DNA from: Pseudomonas oryzae | GTDB lineage: Bacteria > Pseudomonadota > Gammaproteobacteria > Pseudomonadales > Pseudomonadaceae | DNA: 64,000 nucleotides | Direction: 5' to 3' | NCBI RefSeq assembly: GCF_900104805.1 | Contig: NZ_LT629751.1 | Coordinates: 3,990,501-4,054,500 of the forward strand | Shown here: positions 44,751 to 57,167 of the stretch, one piece after another | Layout: every line of letters begins with the position of its first letter | How positions within the stretch are numbered: position 1 is the first letter of the stretch | Made by a program: the position numbers and the translations under genes | The notes under the pieces: generated by a model | The model's database searches: none | The model's input: only the letters and a program-made list of their open reading frames with translations | Told to the model about the DNA's origin: nothing

Positions 44751-45726
44751 GGCTGCGGCTCCGGCGTATGGAGGTCGCGCGCCAGATCCGCGACCGGCTC
44801 CAGGCTGCCGGCCTCGGCGAAGGCCACCGCCGCTTCCACCTCGGCGGCCGCCTCGGCTTCCAGCGCCGCCGCGCCGGCCGCGTCGAGCAGGCCGTCGGCG
44901 AGCAGCCGCGCGCGGTAGCCGGCGATCGGGTCGCGCTGCTTCCACGCCTCGACCTCGGCCTTGTCGCGGTAAAGCTCGGGGTCGAACATCGAGTGGGCGC
45001 GGAAGCGGTAGGTCTGGTACTCGAGGAACACCGGGCCGTGGCCGGCGCGCACCTGCTTGGCGGCCAGGCGGGTGGCCTGCTGCACGGCGACCACGTCCAT
45101 GCCGTCCACCGCGCGGACCGGCACCTTGAACGCCTCGGCCTTGGCGCACAGGTCGGTCTGCGCCTGCGAGCGGGCCAGCGCAGTGCCCATGGCGTAGAGG
45201 TTGTTCTCGCAGCAGAACAGCACCGGCAGTTGCCACAGCGCGGCGAGGTTCAGCGACTCGGCGGCGGCGCCCTCGGCCAGCGCGCCCTCGCCGAAGAAGC
45301 AGGCGGTGATGCGCTTGCCGCCCTGCAGGCGCTCGGCCAGCGCCAGGCCCACCGCCAGCGGGATGCCGCCGCCGACGATGGCGTTGCCGCCGAAGAAGCG
45401 CCGGGCGGCGTCGAACAGGTGCATGGAGCCGCCGCGGCCGCGGCAGCAGCCCTCCCGCCGGCCGTACATCTCGGCCATGATCGCGTTCATCGGTGTGCCG
45501 CGCAGCAGGGCGTGGCCGTGCTCGCGGTAGGTGGCGACCACCGCGTCGCCGGCCTCCAGGGCGTGCAGCGCGCCGGTGGCCACCGCCTCCTCGCCGATGT
45601 ACAGGTGCAGGAAGCCGCGGATCTTGCCCGCGCCATACAGCTCGGCGCAGCGCTCTTCCATCCGGCGGATGCGCAGCATGTCGCGCAGCAGGGTCACGGC
45701 GAACTCGGCCGGGTAGGGCACCGAAC

Positions 45727-45730
<4 letters not shown>
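44747..45730 (-). CDS. 2-oxoacid dehydrogenase E1 component, alpha subunit (PdhA-like)
   Basis: A 327-residue thiamine-diphosphate-binding subunit. [20 protein letters not shown] and [19 protein letters not shown] are signatures of pyruvate-type E1 alpha rather than the branched-chain type. The TPP/Mg motif normally GDG...NN reads GEG (147-149) ... ENN (175-177), so the Asp that usually binds Mg is Glu. Start and stop overlap those of its neighbours (ATGA at both ends), placing it in a tightly coupled acs-E1 alpha-E1 beta unit. Confidence 0.92.
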
Positions 45731-47487
<1,757 letters not shown>

Positions 47488-47556
47488 CGGCGGCTCCTGT
47501 GCGCTTGGCTCCCTTCGCCCGCTGGCGAGAGGGACCGGGGAGAGGGAAAGCCGGCG

Positions 47557-49182
<1,626 letters not shown>

Positions 49183-49342
49183 CGGGGGTGCCTCCTTCGT
49201 CATTGAGCGGCGGCGGGATCGGCTCGTCGCCGGAGTCCTTTCAGCGTAGCGAGGGGATGGAGAGTTCGCCGGGCCGGCCGGCTTGACGGATCGTTCACGT
49301 CGCCCCGGCCATACTGGGGCTCTCATTCCAGGAGGATTCAGC

Positions 49343-49867
49343 ATGTTTGGCAGACGGACAGGTTCGCTCGCCAGCGTCGCCCTGGCGCTGCTGGTCGCCG
49401 TGCCCATGGCGCAGGCGGGAACGCCGGAGATCTACGGCTGGGTCGAGGAGAGCCGCCTGCTCCCGGAGAACGTCACGGTGAAGAGCAAGCTCGACACCGG
49501 CGCGCTCACCTCGTCGCTGGATGCCAAGGAACTCGAGCGCTTCGACAAGAACGGCGAGAAGTGGGTGCGCTTCAAGGTCGAGGTGAAGGACAGCGACACC
49601 GGCAAGCAGGTGAGCATCCCCTTCGAGCGGCGCCTCGAGCGCGACGTCAAGGTGCGCGGCGCCGGCGGTGCCGAACGGCGCCCGGTGGTAATGATGCAGA
49701 TGTGCATCGGCAGCCATCTACTCGACGAGCAGTTCTCCCTCAACGACCGCGGCGACATGCTCTACCCGGTGCTGATCGGCCGGCGCACCCTGGAGCACCT
49801 CGGCGCTGTGGACGTCTCGCGCACCTTCACCCACAAGCCCAGCTGTCCGGGCGGCAAGGCCCGATAA
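49343..49867 (+). CDS. Retropepsin-like putative ATP-dependent zinc protease family protein
   Basis: A 174-residue protein with a Sec signal ([18 protein letters not shown]) and the RimK-associated retropepsin-like domain (DUF785). The aspartic signature is [38 protein letters not shown] is the second conserved block. These proteins are exported or periplasmic here, and true protease activity is unproven. CAGGAGG precedes the ATG. It is oriented opposite to the GroEL and archease genes that flank it. Confidence 0.85.
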   Translation: MFGRRTGSLASVALALLVAVPMAQAGTPEIYGWVEESRLLPENVTVKSKLDTGALTSSLDAKELERFDKNGEKWVRFKVEVKDSDTGKQVSIPFERRLERDVKVRGAGGAERRPVVMMQMCIGSHLLDEQFSLNDRGDMLYPVLIGRRTLEHLGAVDVSRTFTHKPSCPGGKAR

Positions 49868-49939
49868 CCGGCCCGGCCCAGCCAGACTCATCGCGCCGCA
49901 CCCCGGCAGCGCCAGCCGGAGCATGACGGCGCGCGCTGT

Positions 49940-50353
49940 TCAGACGTCGACCACCGCCTGTGCCAGCCAGCTGCCGTCCGCCTGCTGACAGACCTTCAGC
50001 TCGCAGAACGACACCCCCTTGGCCTCCGCCGCCGGCTGATGCCGCGCCACGTCCACCGCCTCGCCCCAGGCGCTGGCGTGCAGGCGGGTGCCGTCGATCC
50101 TTATCTCGAAGCGCGAGAACAGCAGGTGGCGGGTGGCCATGCGGTAGATCAGCGCGTTCAGCCAGTCGACCAGCAGCAGCTCCAGGTCGGGCGCGGCGCA
50201 GTCGATGGTCAGTGACTGCTTCGGCATCACCGAGGCCGGATCGCAGATCGCGGCGGTCAGCGCCAGCGCCGCGCCGGCGAACGCCTCCTCCAGCGTGGCA
50301 CCGCTGCCGCGTACGCCGATGTCGGCTTCGTGGGGGAAGGTTTGCCAGGGCAT
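49940..50353 (-). CDS. Archease
   Basis: A 137-residue protein of the archease family, which accelerates RtcB guanylylation and permits multiple turnover. FPHEADIGVRGSGATLEEAF, LLLVDWLNALIYRM and KGVSFCELKVCQQ are conserved blocks, and the C-terminal VVDV supplies the acidic metal-binding residue. Its partner RtcB is encoded about 8 kb away at the other end of the same cluster, same strand. Confidence 0.93.
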   Translation of the reverse strand: MPWQTFPHEADIGVRGSGATLEEAFAGAALALTAAICDPASVMPKQSLTIDCAAPDLELLLVDWLNALIYRMATRHLLFSRFEIRIDGTRLHASAWGEAVDVARHQPAAEAKGVSFCELKVCQQADGSWLAQAVVDV

Positions 50354-50588
50354 GGGGGCTCCGGGGCTGGAAGTCGACGCAACCTCATACAAGCTGTAAC
50401 CGGCGTGGCGCCTTTTTTCCAGTCATGCGGCAGCCGCTTCGGTAGATCCGTCTGATGCCTCAATTGCCGCCTACTGTAGATCAGCCTGCTAGTAGACGTG
50501 ACAGGCGGTGAGCGCCAATGATCGCTCATCTCGCAATGGTGTGGTGTGCTCCTGGCTGCTATAGAGTTGGCTTGCTGCAGTTTTACTT
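50354..50588. other. Gene-free, AT-richer junction
   Basis: Between archease and the GIY-YIG gene the sequence changes visibly from GC-rich to mixed composition (for example CTGCAGTTTTACTTTTAGTT at 50573-50592). I see no ORF with a convincing start, no tRNA and no integrase. It probably marks the left edge of a small inserted segment. Confidence 0.5.
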
Positions 50589-51410
50589 TTAGTTGCTGTT
50601 GAAGCCATGCATGCGAGTCATCAGTATCTCTTTCCAATGGCTCTCACGCTTACGCATGTTTTCCGGGCTTTCGCTGACGTCTGCGATTTCAAGGATTGAG
50701 TAACGAAACCCTGTGAGTCTGTCTGTTCCGCCGGCGTTCATTAAATCAATCAACTCCACATTTCCGCCATGCCCCGTATCAGCATATTGCACCCAGCGCT
50801 GCCAGATTCCTGCTCCACCAGTAGCACTGCCCACATAGAGTTTTCCTGAAACAGTGTCGGAAATCAGGTAGACCCCCGCGACGCTTGATAATGCTGTGCG
50901 CCAAGACTCTGGAGCGCTTCGGACCATGACCTGGAGGTCCTGGCGAGAAAGCAGTACCTTCTTGAACCCGGGGAACTCACCGATGCTGACTGCTTCACCC
51001 TTCCACTCGACTGCCTCGAACAGATCTTCCCATTTGTCCATGAGTAGGTATGACTGACGACCAGGGCGAGAAAACTTGACCACCAGCCGAGCTTTAAAGT
51101 CGCGAAATTCTTCAAGCTCTTCCAAGTCATAGAAAAATAAGTCTGGCCTGTTCTCCCTGATGACAGGTTTGCACGATTGGTATACGCCGGCGAATAGCCA
51201 GTGGTTTGGCTTTTTGAGTTTGATCAGGGAGACGACGAATTTCCGCTCGAAGTTTTTCTGTGACTGCCATTTTTGCCAGCGCTCGAAATTACCGCTGAGC
51301 AATTCGTCGTAAGGGTCTTCTCCCTCTTCATTTGGGACTGCGAGATGGACCTTGGCTGCTTTGGAAGAGAAGGTGGGTGACAACGTTCTGAGCAGGTCGA
51401 TAAGGAGCAT
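50589..51410 (-). CDS. GIY-YIG-domain protein with unknown N-terminal domain
   Basis: A 273-residue protein. The C-terminal third carries a GIY-YIG-type nuclease core: VAGVYLISDTVSGKLYVGSA, then IWQRWVQYADTGH, with KRESHWKEIL supplying the Glu-rich end. The N-terminal 150 residues (FERWQKWQSQKNFERKFVVS, RPDLFFYDLEELEEF) match nothing I recognise but resemble the extra domain of phage- or defence-associated GIY-YIG proteins. Codon usage is much less GC-rich than in all neighbouring genes, suggesting acquisition. The target is unknown. Confidence 0.75.
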   Translation of the reverse strand: MLLIDLLRTLSPTFSSKAAKVHLAVPNEEGEDPYDELLSGNFERWQKWQSQKNFERKFVVSLIKLKKPNHWLFAGVYQSCKPVIRENRPDLFFYDLEELEEFRDFKARLVVKFSRPGRQSYLLMDKWEDLFEAVEWKGEAVSIGEFPGFKKVLLSRQDLQVMVRSAPESWRTALSSVAGVYLISDTVSGKLYVGSATGGAGIWQRWVQYADTGHGGNVELIDLMNAGGTDRLTGFRYSILEIADVSESPENMRKRESHWKEILMTRMHGFNSN

Positions 51411-51485
51411 AAGACTTCCTTGCGTATGCCGGGAAAGGGGGGATTCATTCTTGATGGCGTCGATAGTCGCCCCAAGCTTACCAAC

Positions 51486-51767
51486 TCAACGCTTCCCCGC
51501 CTCCCGATAAACCTCCCCGCGCTCCCGCTTGCCCACGGCGATCACCGCCACGGTGATTTCCTGCTCGCGGACTTCGTAGACCAGCCGGTAGCCGGCCGAG
51601 CGCAGCTTGATCTTGTAGCGGTTGTGGCTACCGCTGAGGCGGTCGCCCGGCACTACCGGGTTTTCCAGGCGCTCGGCCAGTTTCTTCTTGAACTGCTCGC
51701 GGACGGTGTCGCCGAGCCGGCGCCATTCCTTGAGGGCTTCTTCCTTGAAGACCAGCTTATAGGTCAT
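51486..51767 (-). CDS. RelE/ParE-family toxin
   Basis: A 93-residue basic protein (MTYKLVFKEEALKEWRRLGD, KIKLRSAGYRLVYEVREQEI, VIAVGKRERGEVY) of the RelE type, which cleaves mRNA on the ribosome. The basic/aromatic C-terminal catalytic residues (Arg61-like, Tyr87-like) appear in RSAGYRLVY and GEVYREA. It overlaps the antitoxin gene by 11 bases, the standard layout. Confidence 0.9.
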   Translation of the reverse strand: MTYKLVFKEEALKEWRRLGDTVREQFKKKLAERLENPVVPGDRLSGSHNRYKIKLRSAGYRLVYEVREQEITVAVIAVGKRERGEVYREAGKR

Positions 51768-52005
51768 CCAGCGAGACCTCGACTTCCGGCGAGTGCTGGC
51801 GGCTGTCGGCCAGGGCGTTGAGCTCCAGGTCTTCCAGGCGCGCCAGCAGGGCCTCGTAGGCTGGAGCGGGCACGCAGTAGAACGCCGGTTCGTTGCGATT
51901 GAGGATGGCCACCGCGCCGCCTTCGCCGGCCGCGACCGTACCCATGGGGTTGCGCTTGAGCTCGGAAATGCTGGCGGCAACGTCGGACAGCACCAAGTGA
52001 GTCAT
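51757..52005 (-). CDS. Phd/YefM-type antitoxin
   Basis: An 82-residue antitoxin: LSDVAASISELKRNPMGTVA is the N-terminal DNA-binding/dimerisation part, NRNEPAFYCVPAPAYEALLA the Phd/YefM signature, and the acidic tail (SPEVEVSLDDL) the toxin-binding end. CAGGAG is eight bases before the ATG. It precedes and overlaps the toxin gene, and the pair is presumably autoregulated. Confidence 0.9.
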   Translation of the reverse strand: MTHLVLSDVAASISELKRNPMGTVAAGEGGAVAILNRNEPAFYCVPAPAYEALLARLEDLELNALADSRQHSPEVEVSLDDL

Positions 52006-52068
52006 CGGCTTTGCTCCTGCTTGGGGGAATCGTTGGAGAGCCATTATAGGTGCTTTCAATGGTGCTGT

Positions 52069-53880
52069 TCAGCGTGCTCCAGGTCCGGAGGTGTCGGGTG
52101 GCTCCCCTCCAGCCTCGCCACCAGCAGAGCCGTCCCGGGGCGGCGCAGTCGATGATGACTCTGGCGGTGCGCTCACGTTTCCCTGATGCCCCTCCACAAA
52201 CGCCTTCACCGCCTTGCGCATGGTCGGGAAGTACAGGGTGTCGTCGTCCTCGAGGGCGTGCGCCTTGCGCCAGTCCAGGATCTCCTTGCGCCGTCCGGCG
52301 ACGACCAGCTGGATACCCTTCTGGCGCAGGGAAGCCTTCAGGTCCTCGACCACCAGGTAGCCTGTGACGTCCATCTGTGTGATCGGCAGGGCATCGAGGA
52401 CTAGCCAGCGCAGGTCGGTGCCGGTATGCGCGACGGCGCGCTCGACCTGCTGCTTGAAGTAGTTGACGTTGAAGAACACCAGCGGCGCGTTGAAGCGCAG
52501 CAGCAGCAGGCCGGGCCAGGTGGTGGCCTCGGGGTGGTTGGCCAGCGGATGGAACCCGGAGATGCCTGCCACCTTGCCCAGTACATCAAAGCGCGGCCGC
52601 GAGGAGAGCATGACGAAGCGGATCAGCGAGAGGACCAGCACCACCAGGATCGCCTTGATGGCGCCCACCCAGATCACGCCCGTGGTGGCCAGCATCGCCA
52701 GGGCGAACTCGATCCGGCTGAAGTGCAGCAGCAGGACCAGGCCGCGCACGTCCAGCAGGGATATCGACGCCATGACCAGCACCGCGGCCAGCGCGGCGAT
52801 CGGTACGTAGCGCAGGGGGTCGCTGAGGAACAGCAGCACCACGGCAATCGACAGCGCGGCGATCACCCCGGTCAGCTGGGTGCGGCCGCCGGCGGCGTCG
52901 CTCACCGCGGTGCGCGAGTCGGCGCCACTGATGGCGAAGCTCTGGGTCAGCGCGGCGGCGAGGTTGGCCGCGCCGAGGGCGGCGAATTCGCGGTCGGCAT
53001 CGATCTCGTAGTGGTTCTTGGCGGCGAAGCTGCGCGCCGTCAGCATCATGCTGGAGAAACTGACCAGCGCCACGCCCAGCGCGGCCGCCATCAGTTCGTC
53101 GATCAGATGCCAGGGCACGTTCGGCAACTTCAGCTCCGGCAACCCCGCGGGCACCGCACCGACGACCGCCACGCCGCGCTGGTCGAGATCGAAGGCGGCG
53201 ACCAGCGCGGCGGCGACCACCAGCGCCAGCAGGGCCGCCGGCAGGCGCGGCAACAGGCGCGGGGCGAGCAACAGCACGGCAAACGCGACCAGCCCGACCA
53301 GCAGGGTCGGCCAGTGGTAGTCGGCGTACTGCTCGAGCAGTTGCACCGTCGCCGGCACCACGCCGGGCGCATCGATGGATACCCCGGCCAGCTTGCCCAG
53401 CTGCCCGGCGAGGATGTGCACGGACACGCCGTTGAGGAAGCCGACCAGGATCGGCTTGGAGAGGAAGTCGGCCAGCGCGCCGAGGCGGATGAAGCTGGCC
53501 AGGATGCAGCACAGCCCGGCCAGCGCGGCGAGGGCGACCGACAGCGACAGGTAGAGCGCGGCATCGCCAGCGGCCAGCGGCACGAGCGCCGAAGCCACCA
53601 GCGCGCAGGTCGCCGCGTCCGGGCCGACGATCAGCTGGCGCGAGGTGCCGAACAGGGCATAGACCAGCAGCGGCAGGATGCTGGCGTACAGGCCGACCAC
53701 CGGGCTGAAGCCGGCGAGCTGGGCATAGGCGACGCCGACCGGCAGGGCCACCGCGGCCACCGACACGCCGGCGACCAGGTCGCCGGGCAGATCGCGGCGC
53801 CGGTAGGCGAGCAGCGCCGCCAGGCCGGGGGCCAGGCGCGTGAGCCAGCGGGAGGAACGGCCGTGCTGCACTTTGCCCAT
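52069..53880 (-). CDS. SulP-family anion transporter with STAS domain
   Basis: A 603-residue inner-membrane protein with about twelve hydrophobic segments and a C-terminal STAS domain (about 440-560; LDALPITQMDVTGYLVVEDL). YRRRDLPGDLVAGVSVAAVA and LPVGVAYAQLAGFSPVVGLY are SulP signatures. Substrates in the family include sulfate, bicarbonate and dicarboxylates; there is no carbonic anhydrase or sulfur gene adjacent to decide. The tail is Pro/Ser-rich and disordered. Confidence 0.92.
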   Translation of the reverse strand: MGKVQHGRSSRWLTRLAPGLAALLAYRRRDLPGDLVAGVSVAAVALPVGVAYAQLAGFSPVVGLYASILPLLVYALFGTSRQLIVGPDAATCALVASALVPLAAGDAALYLSLSVALAALAGLCCILASFIRLGALADFLSKPILVGFLNGVSVHILAGQLGKLAGVSIDAPGVVPATVQLLEQYADYHWPTLLVGLVAFAVLLLAPRLLPRLPAALLALVVAAALVAAFDLDQRGVAVVGAVPAGLPELKLPNVPWHLIDELMAAALGVALVSFSSMMLTARSFAAKNHYEIDADREFAALGAANLAAALTQSFAISGADSRTAVSDAAGGRTQLTGVIAALSIAVVLLFLSDPLRYVPIAALAAVLVMASISLLDVRGLVLLLHFSRIEFALAMLATTGVIWVGAIKAILVVLVLSLIRFVMLSSRPRFDVLGKVAGISGFHPLANHPEATTWPGLLLLRFNAPLVFFNVNYFKQQVERAVAHTGTDLRWLVLDALPITQMDVTGYLVVEDLKASLRQKGIQLVVAGRRKEILDWRKAHALEDDDTLYFPTMRKAVKAFVEGHQGNVSAPPESSSTAPPRDGSAGGEAGGEPPDTSGPGAR

Positions 53881-54147
53881 GCTGGAGTCCTTGGCCGGAG
53901 GGCGGAAGGGGGAACATTGCCGGCAAGGCCCGGCGCCCTTCCGCCGTGCCGGTAGGCGCGGAGGGGCGAGCGCCGGGTGCCCATCCCTTCAGCGTAGCGG
54001 GGGCAGGGGAGTTCGCTGCTGCCCAGGTGGGGCGCTCTCTGCTGCACCGGGGGCTTGCGCGCGGCAGGCTACACTGCGGCTGTCGGTCGTCAGGATGGCG
54101 GAGCCGCCGCCTTGCGACGCAGGTCAATCGGACGTCGAGGGCTGCGC

Positions 54148-55494
54148 ATGTGGTGCATCCGGAGAGCGGGCTGTGTGCTGCTGGCCCTGCTGAGCCTGCC
54201 GGCTCAGGCGGAACTGCCGGCCGGCGTGGTGAAGATCGCGCTGGATGTGCGAAGCGAAAGCCCGGCGCTCGCCCTCACCCATGATGGCCGGCTGCTGGTC
54301 TCCGCGGCGGTCTCCCGGGGGTGCTCGACGGAGGCCTGGTTGCTGCGCCTGCTCCCCGACGGGCGTCCGGACCCGGCGTTCGGCCAGGCTGGCGTGGTGG
54401 TGGTGAAGGGCGGCGCCGGCGACGCCTCGCTGGTGCCGGAGGCTCTGGCGCTGCAGGCGGACGGCCGGGTCGTCCTCGCCGGGAGCGCCTATCCGGCGCA
54501 GCGCCAGGATGGCGACTTCCTGTTGATGCGTTTCCTGCCCGATGGCCGTCCGGATCCCGGCCTGGACGGTCGGGGCTGGCTGGCGACCGGAATCGGCAGA
54601 AGCCACGACATGGCGCGCGGCGTGACGGTCCTGGCCGACGGCCGGATCATTGCGGCAGGGGGCAGCCTGCAGCGCCAGATGCTGATCAGCGCGCGCTACG
54701 ACTTCGCGGTGGTGGCGTACCAGGCCGATGGCCGGCTGGATCGGCGGTTCTCCGGCAAGGGCAAGGCGCTGTTCCGGGTTGGCACGGTTTCCGAGGACTT
54801 TGCCGAAGCGGTGCTGGCGGACCGCCAGGGCCGCATCCTGGTCGCCGGCATGATGCATAGCCGTGGCAACCCGGACCTGGCGCTGCTGCGCCTGCAGGCC
54901 GATGGTCGGCCGGACCGTGCGTTCGCCCGCGGCGGCACCCTCGTCAGGTCGTTCGGGGACGCCACCTCCACGGTCGCCAAGGCCATCGCCGTGCAGGCTG
55001 ACGGCAGGATCCTGCTGGCCGGGACGACCCACCAGAGGATATCCCGCGATGACGGCAGTACCGGCCTGGACTCGGCTGGCGTGCTGTTGCGCCATGACGA
55101 CGCCGGCCAGCCGGACCCGACTTTCGGGCAGGCGGGCGTGGTGCGCTTGCCCATGGTTTCCGGGCTGGCGGCCATCCAGCTCCAGGACGATGGCCGGATA
55201 GTGCTCCTGGGAACCCGCAGCACCACGAGGCAGCAGTGGGCGGCCATGCGGGTGATGCGCCTGCATCCCGACGGCACGCCGGACACCGGCTTCGGGGAGG
55301 ACGGGGTCGCCAGCGTCGAACTGGGCAGCCACCTCACCGCCACGGGCCTGGCGCTGGCCGCCAATGGCACGATCTTCGTCTGCGGCTCGGCGAGCACGCG
55401 CTTCCAGGATCCGGCGACCCGCCAGGACAACGGTCTGGTCCTGTTCGCCCTGACCCCGCAGGGCCGCCTCGACACGACCTTTGGCGCCCGCTGA
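54148..55494 (+). CDS. Secreted delta-60 repeat protein
   Basis: A 448-residue exported protein: Sec signal AGCVLLALLSLPAQAE, then six to seven copies of the delta-60 repeat. The unit has the form 'DGRPDPAFGQAGVV ... ALALQADGRVVLAG', recurring about every 55-60 residues up to the C-terminal GRLDTTFGAR. The fold is expected to be a beta-propeller-like or solenoid structure. The function is unknown. GAGGG precedes the ATG at 54148. Confidence 0.8.
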   Translation: MWCIRRAGCVLLALLSLPAQAELPAGVVKIALDVRSESPALALTHDGRLLVSAAVSRGCSTEAWLLRLLPDGRPDPAFGQAGVVVVKGGAGDASLVPEALALQADGRVVLAGSAYPAQRQDGDFLLMRFLPDGRPDPGLDGRGWLATGIGRSHDMARGVTVLADGRIIAAGGSLQRQMLISARYDFAVVAYQADGRLDRRFSGKGKALFRVGTVSEDFAEAVLADRQGRILVAGMMHSRGNPDLALLRLQADGRPDRAFARGGTLVRSFGDATSTVAKAIAVQADGRILLAGTTHQRISRDDGSTGLDSAGVLLRHDDAGQPDPTFGQAGVVRLPMVSGLAAIQLQDDGRIVLLGTRSTTRQQWAAMRVMRLHPDGTPDTGFGEDGVASVELGSHLTATGLALAANGTIFVCGSASTRFQDPATRQDNGLVLFALTPQGRLDTTFGAR

Positions 55495-55613
55495 GCGACT
55501 GCGGTCTGCCGGGGCGGGGCGCCAACCGGCGGCGCATCCGCGTCACGGCGGGCCTGGCGCTGGCGGGATACAGGCCCGCGCGCCGTCAGCGCCGGGAGTG
55601 GAGCGGGGTAATT

Positions 55614-55631
55614 GTTTAGTTCAGGCTAAAC
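55614..55631. promoter_or_regulatory. Possible operator upstream of bauA
   Basis: GTTTAG-N6-CTAAAC, a perfect dyad about 140 bp upstream of the bauA start in an otherwise gene-free 275-bp region. Its shape suits a dimeric regulator, but no regulator gene is adjacent, so the identity is open. Confidence 0.4.
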
Positions 55632-55769
55632 CATGCATCTGAAATGCTGGATTTTTGCGAAGCGAGCCCTGTGCCACCTTGTGTCCATCCGCTCCCCGCT
55701 GCGCCCGGGAGCCAACCCGACCAGGTCCCGCGGGGCCGGCACACAACACGCACGCAGGAGAGCACGCCC

Positions 55770-57092
55770 ATGTCGCTGGCAGAGCAACTCAAGCTGGATG
55801 CCCACTGGATGCCATTTTCGGCCAACCGCAACTTCCAGCGCGACCCGCGGCTGATCGTCGGCGCGGAGGGCAGCTGGCTGGTCGACAGCGACGGACGCAG
55901 GGTCTACGACAGCCTGTCCGGGTTGTGGACCTGTGGCGCCGGCCACTCGCGCAAGGAGATCCAGGAGGCGGTGGCCCGCCAGCTCGGCACCCTCGACTAC
56001 TCGCCGGGCTTCCAGTACGGCCATCCGCTGTCGTTCCGGCTGGCCGAGCAGATCGCCGAGCTGACTCCGGGCGAGCTGAACCACGTGTTCTTCACCGGCT
56101 CCGGCTCCGAGTGCTGCGATACGGCAGTGAAGATGGCCAAGGCCTACTGGCGCCTGAAGGGCCAGCCGAGCAAGACCAGGTTCATCGGCCGCGCGCGCGG
56201 CTACCACGGCGTGAACATCGCCGGCACCAGCCTCGGCGGCATCGGCGGCAACCGCAAGATGTACGGCCAGCTGATGGACGCCGACCACCTGCCGCACACC
56301 CTGCAGGCGGAACTGGCCTTCACCAGGGGCGCGGCGGAAACCGGCGGCGTGGCGCTGGCCAACGAGCTGCTCAAGCTGATCGAGCTGCACGACGCCTCCA
56401 ACATCGCCGCGGTGATCGTCGAGCCGATGTCCGGCTCGGCCGGGGTCATCGTGCCGCCCCAGGGCTACCTGCAGCGCCTGCGCGAGATCTGCGATCAGCA
56501 CAACATCCTGCTGATCTTCGACGAGGTGATCACCGCCTTCGGCCGCATGGGCAAGTGGACCGGCGCCGAGTACTTCGGCGTGACCCCGGACCTGATGAAC
56601 GTCGCCAAGCAGATCACCAACGGCGCCATCCCGATGGGCGCGGTGGTCGCCAGCCGCGAGATCTACGCCACCTTCATGCAGCAGGCCAGCCCCGAGTACG
56701 CGGTGGAGTTCACCCACGGCTACACCTACTCGGCGCACCCGGTGGCCTGCGCCGCCGGCCTCGCCACCCTGGAGCTGCTGAAGAAGGAACACCTGGTCGA
56801 GCAGGCCGCCGAACTGGCGCCCTACTTCGAACAGGCGCTGCACGGCCTGAAGGGCGCCAGGCACGTCATCGACATCCGCAACTGCGGCCTGGCCGGCGCC
56901 CTGCAGCTCGCCCCGCGCGACGGCGACGCCATCGTCCGTCCGTTCGAGGCCGGCATGGCGCTGTGGAAGGCCGGTTTCTACGTGCGCTTCGGCGGCGACA
57001 CCCTGCAGTTCGGCCCGACCTTCAACGCCAGGCCGGAAGACCTCGACCGCCTGTTCGATGCGGTCGGCCAGGCCCTCAACGGCGTCGCCTGA
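55770..57092 (+). CDS. bauA: Beta-alanine--pyruvate transaminase
   Basis: A 440-residue class III (omega) PLP aminotransferase that converts beta-alanine and pyruvate to malonate semialdehyde and alanine. HWMPFSANRNFQRDPRLIVG, SLSGLWTCGAGHSRKEIQEA and HVFFTGSGSECCDTAVKMAK follow Pseudomonas BauA closely. The PLP lysine is in LMNVAKQITNGAIPMGAVVA, preceded by LLIFDEVITAFGRMG. CAGGAG precedes the ATG. It is followed 75 bases on by the semialdehyde dehydrogenase that uses its product. Confidence 0.93.
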   Translation: MSLAEQLKLDAHWMPFSANRNFQRDPRLIVGAEGSWLVDSDGRRVYDSLSGLWTCGAGHSRKEIQEAVARQLGTLDYSPGFQYGHPLSFRLAEQIAELTPGELNHVFFTGSGSECCDTAVKMAKAYWRLKGQPSKTRFIGRARGYHGVNIAGTSLGGIGGNRKMYGQLMDADHLPHTLQAELAFTRGAAETGGVALANELLKLIELHDASNIAAVIVEPMSGSAGVIVPPQGYLQRLREICDQHNILLIFDEVITAFGRMGKWTGAEYFGVTPDLMNVAKQITNGAIPMGAVVASREIYATFMQQASPEYAVEFTHGYTYSAHPVACAAGLATLELLKKEHLVEQAAELAPYFEQALHGLKGARHVIDIRNCGLAGALQLAPRDGDAIVRPFEAGMALWKAGFYVRFGGDTLQFGPTFNARPEDLDRLFDAVGQALNGVA

Positions 57093-57167
57093 TCGCCGCG
57101 CGTCCCGACACCCCAATCCCTTTCGTCCCGCCTGCGCGGCGGGGCATGTCGAGCCAAGGAAAACCAG

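Noticed and set aside
47506-47548. Terminator between groEL and the ligase gene
   Set aside because: A GGGAGAGG-type imperfect repeat is present, but it lacks a stable stem and a T-run, and the genes are probably cotranscribed.
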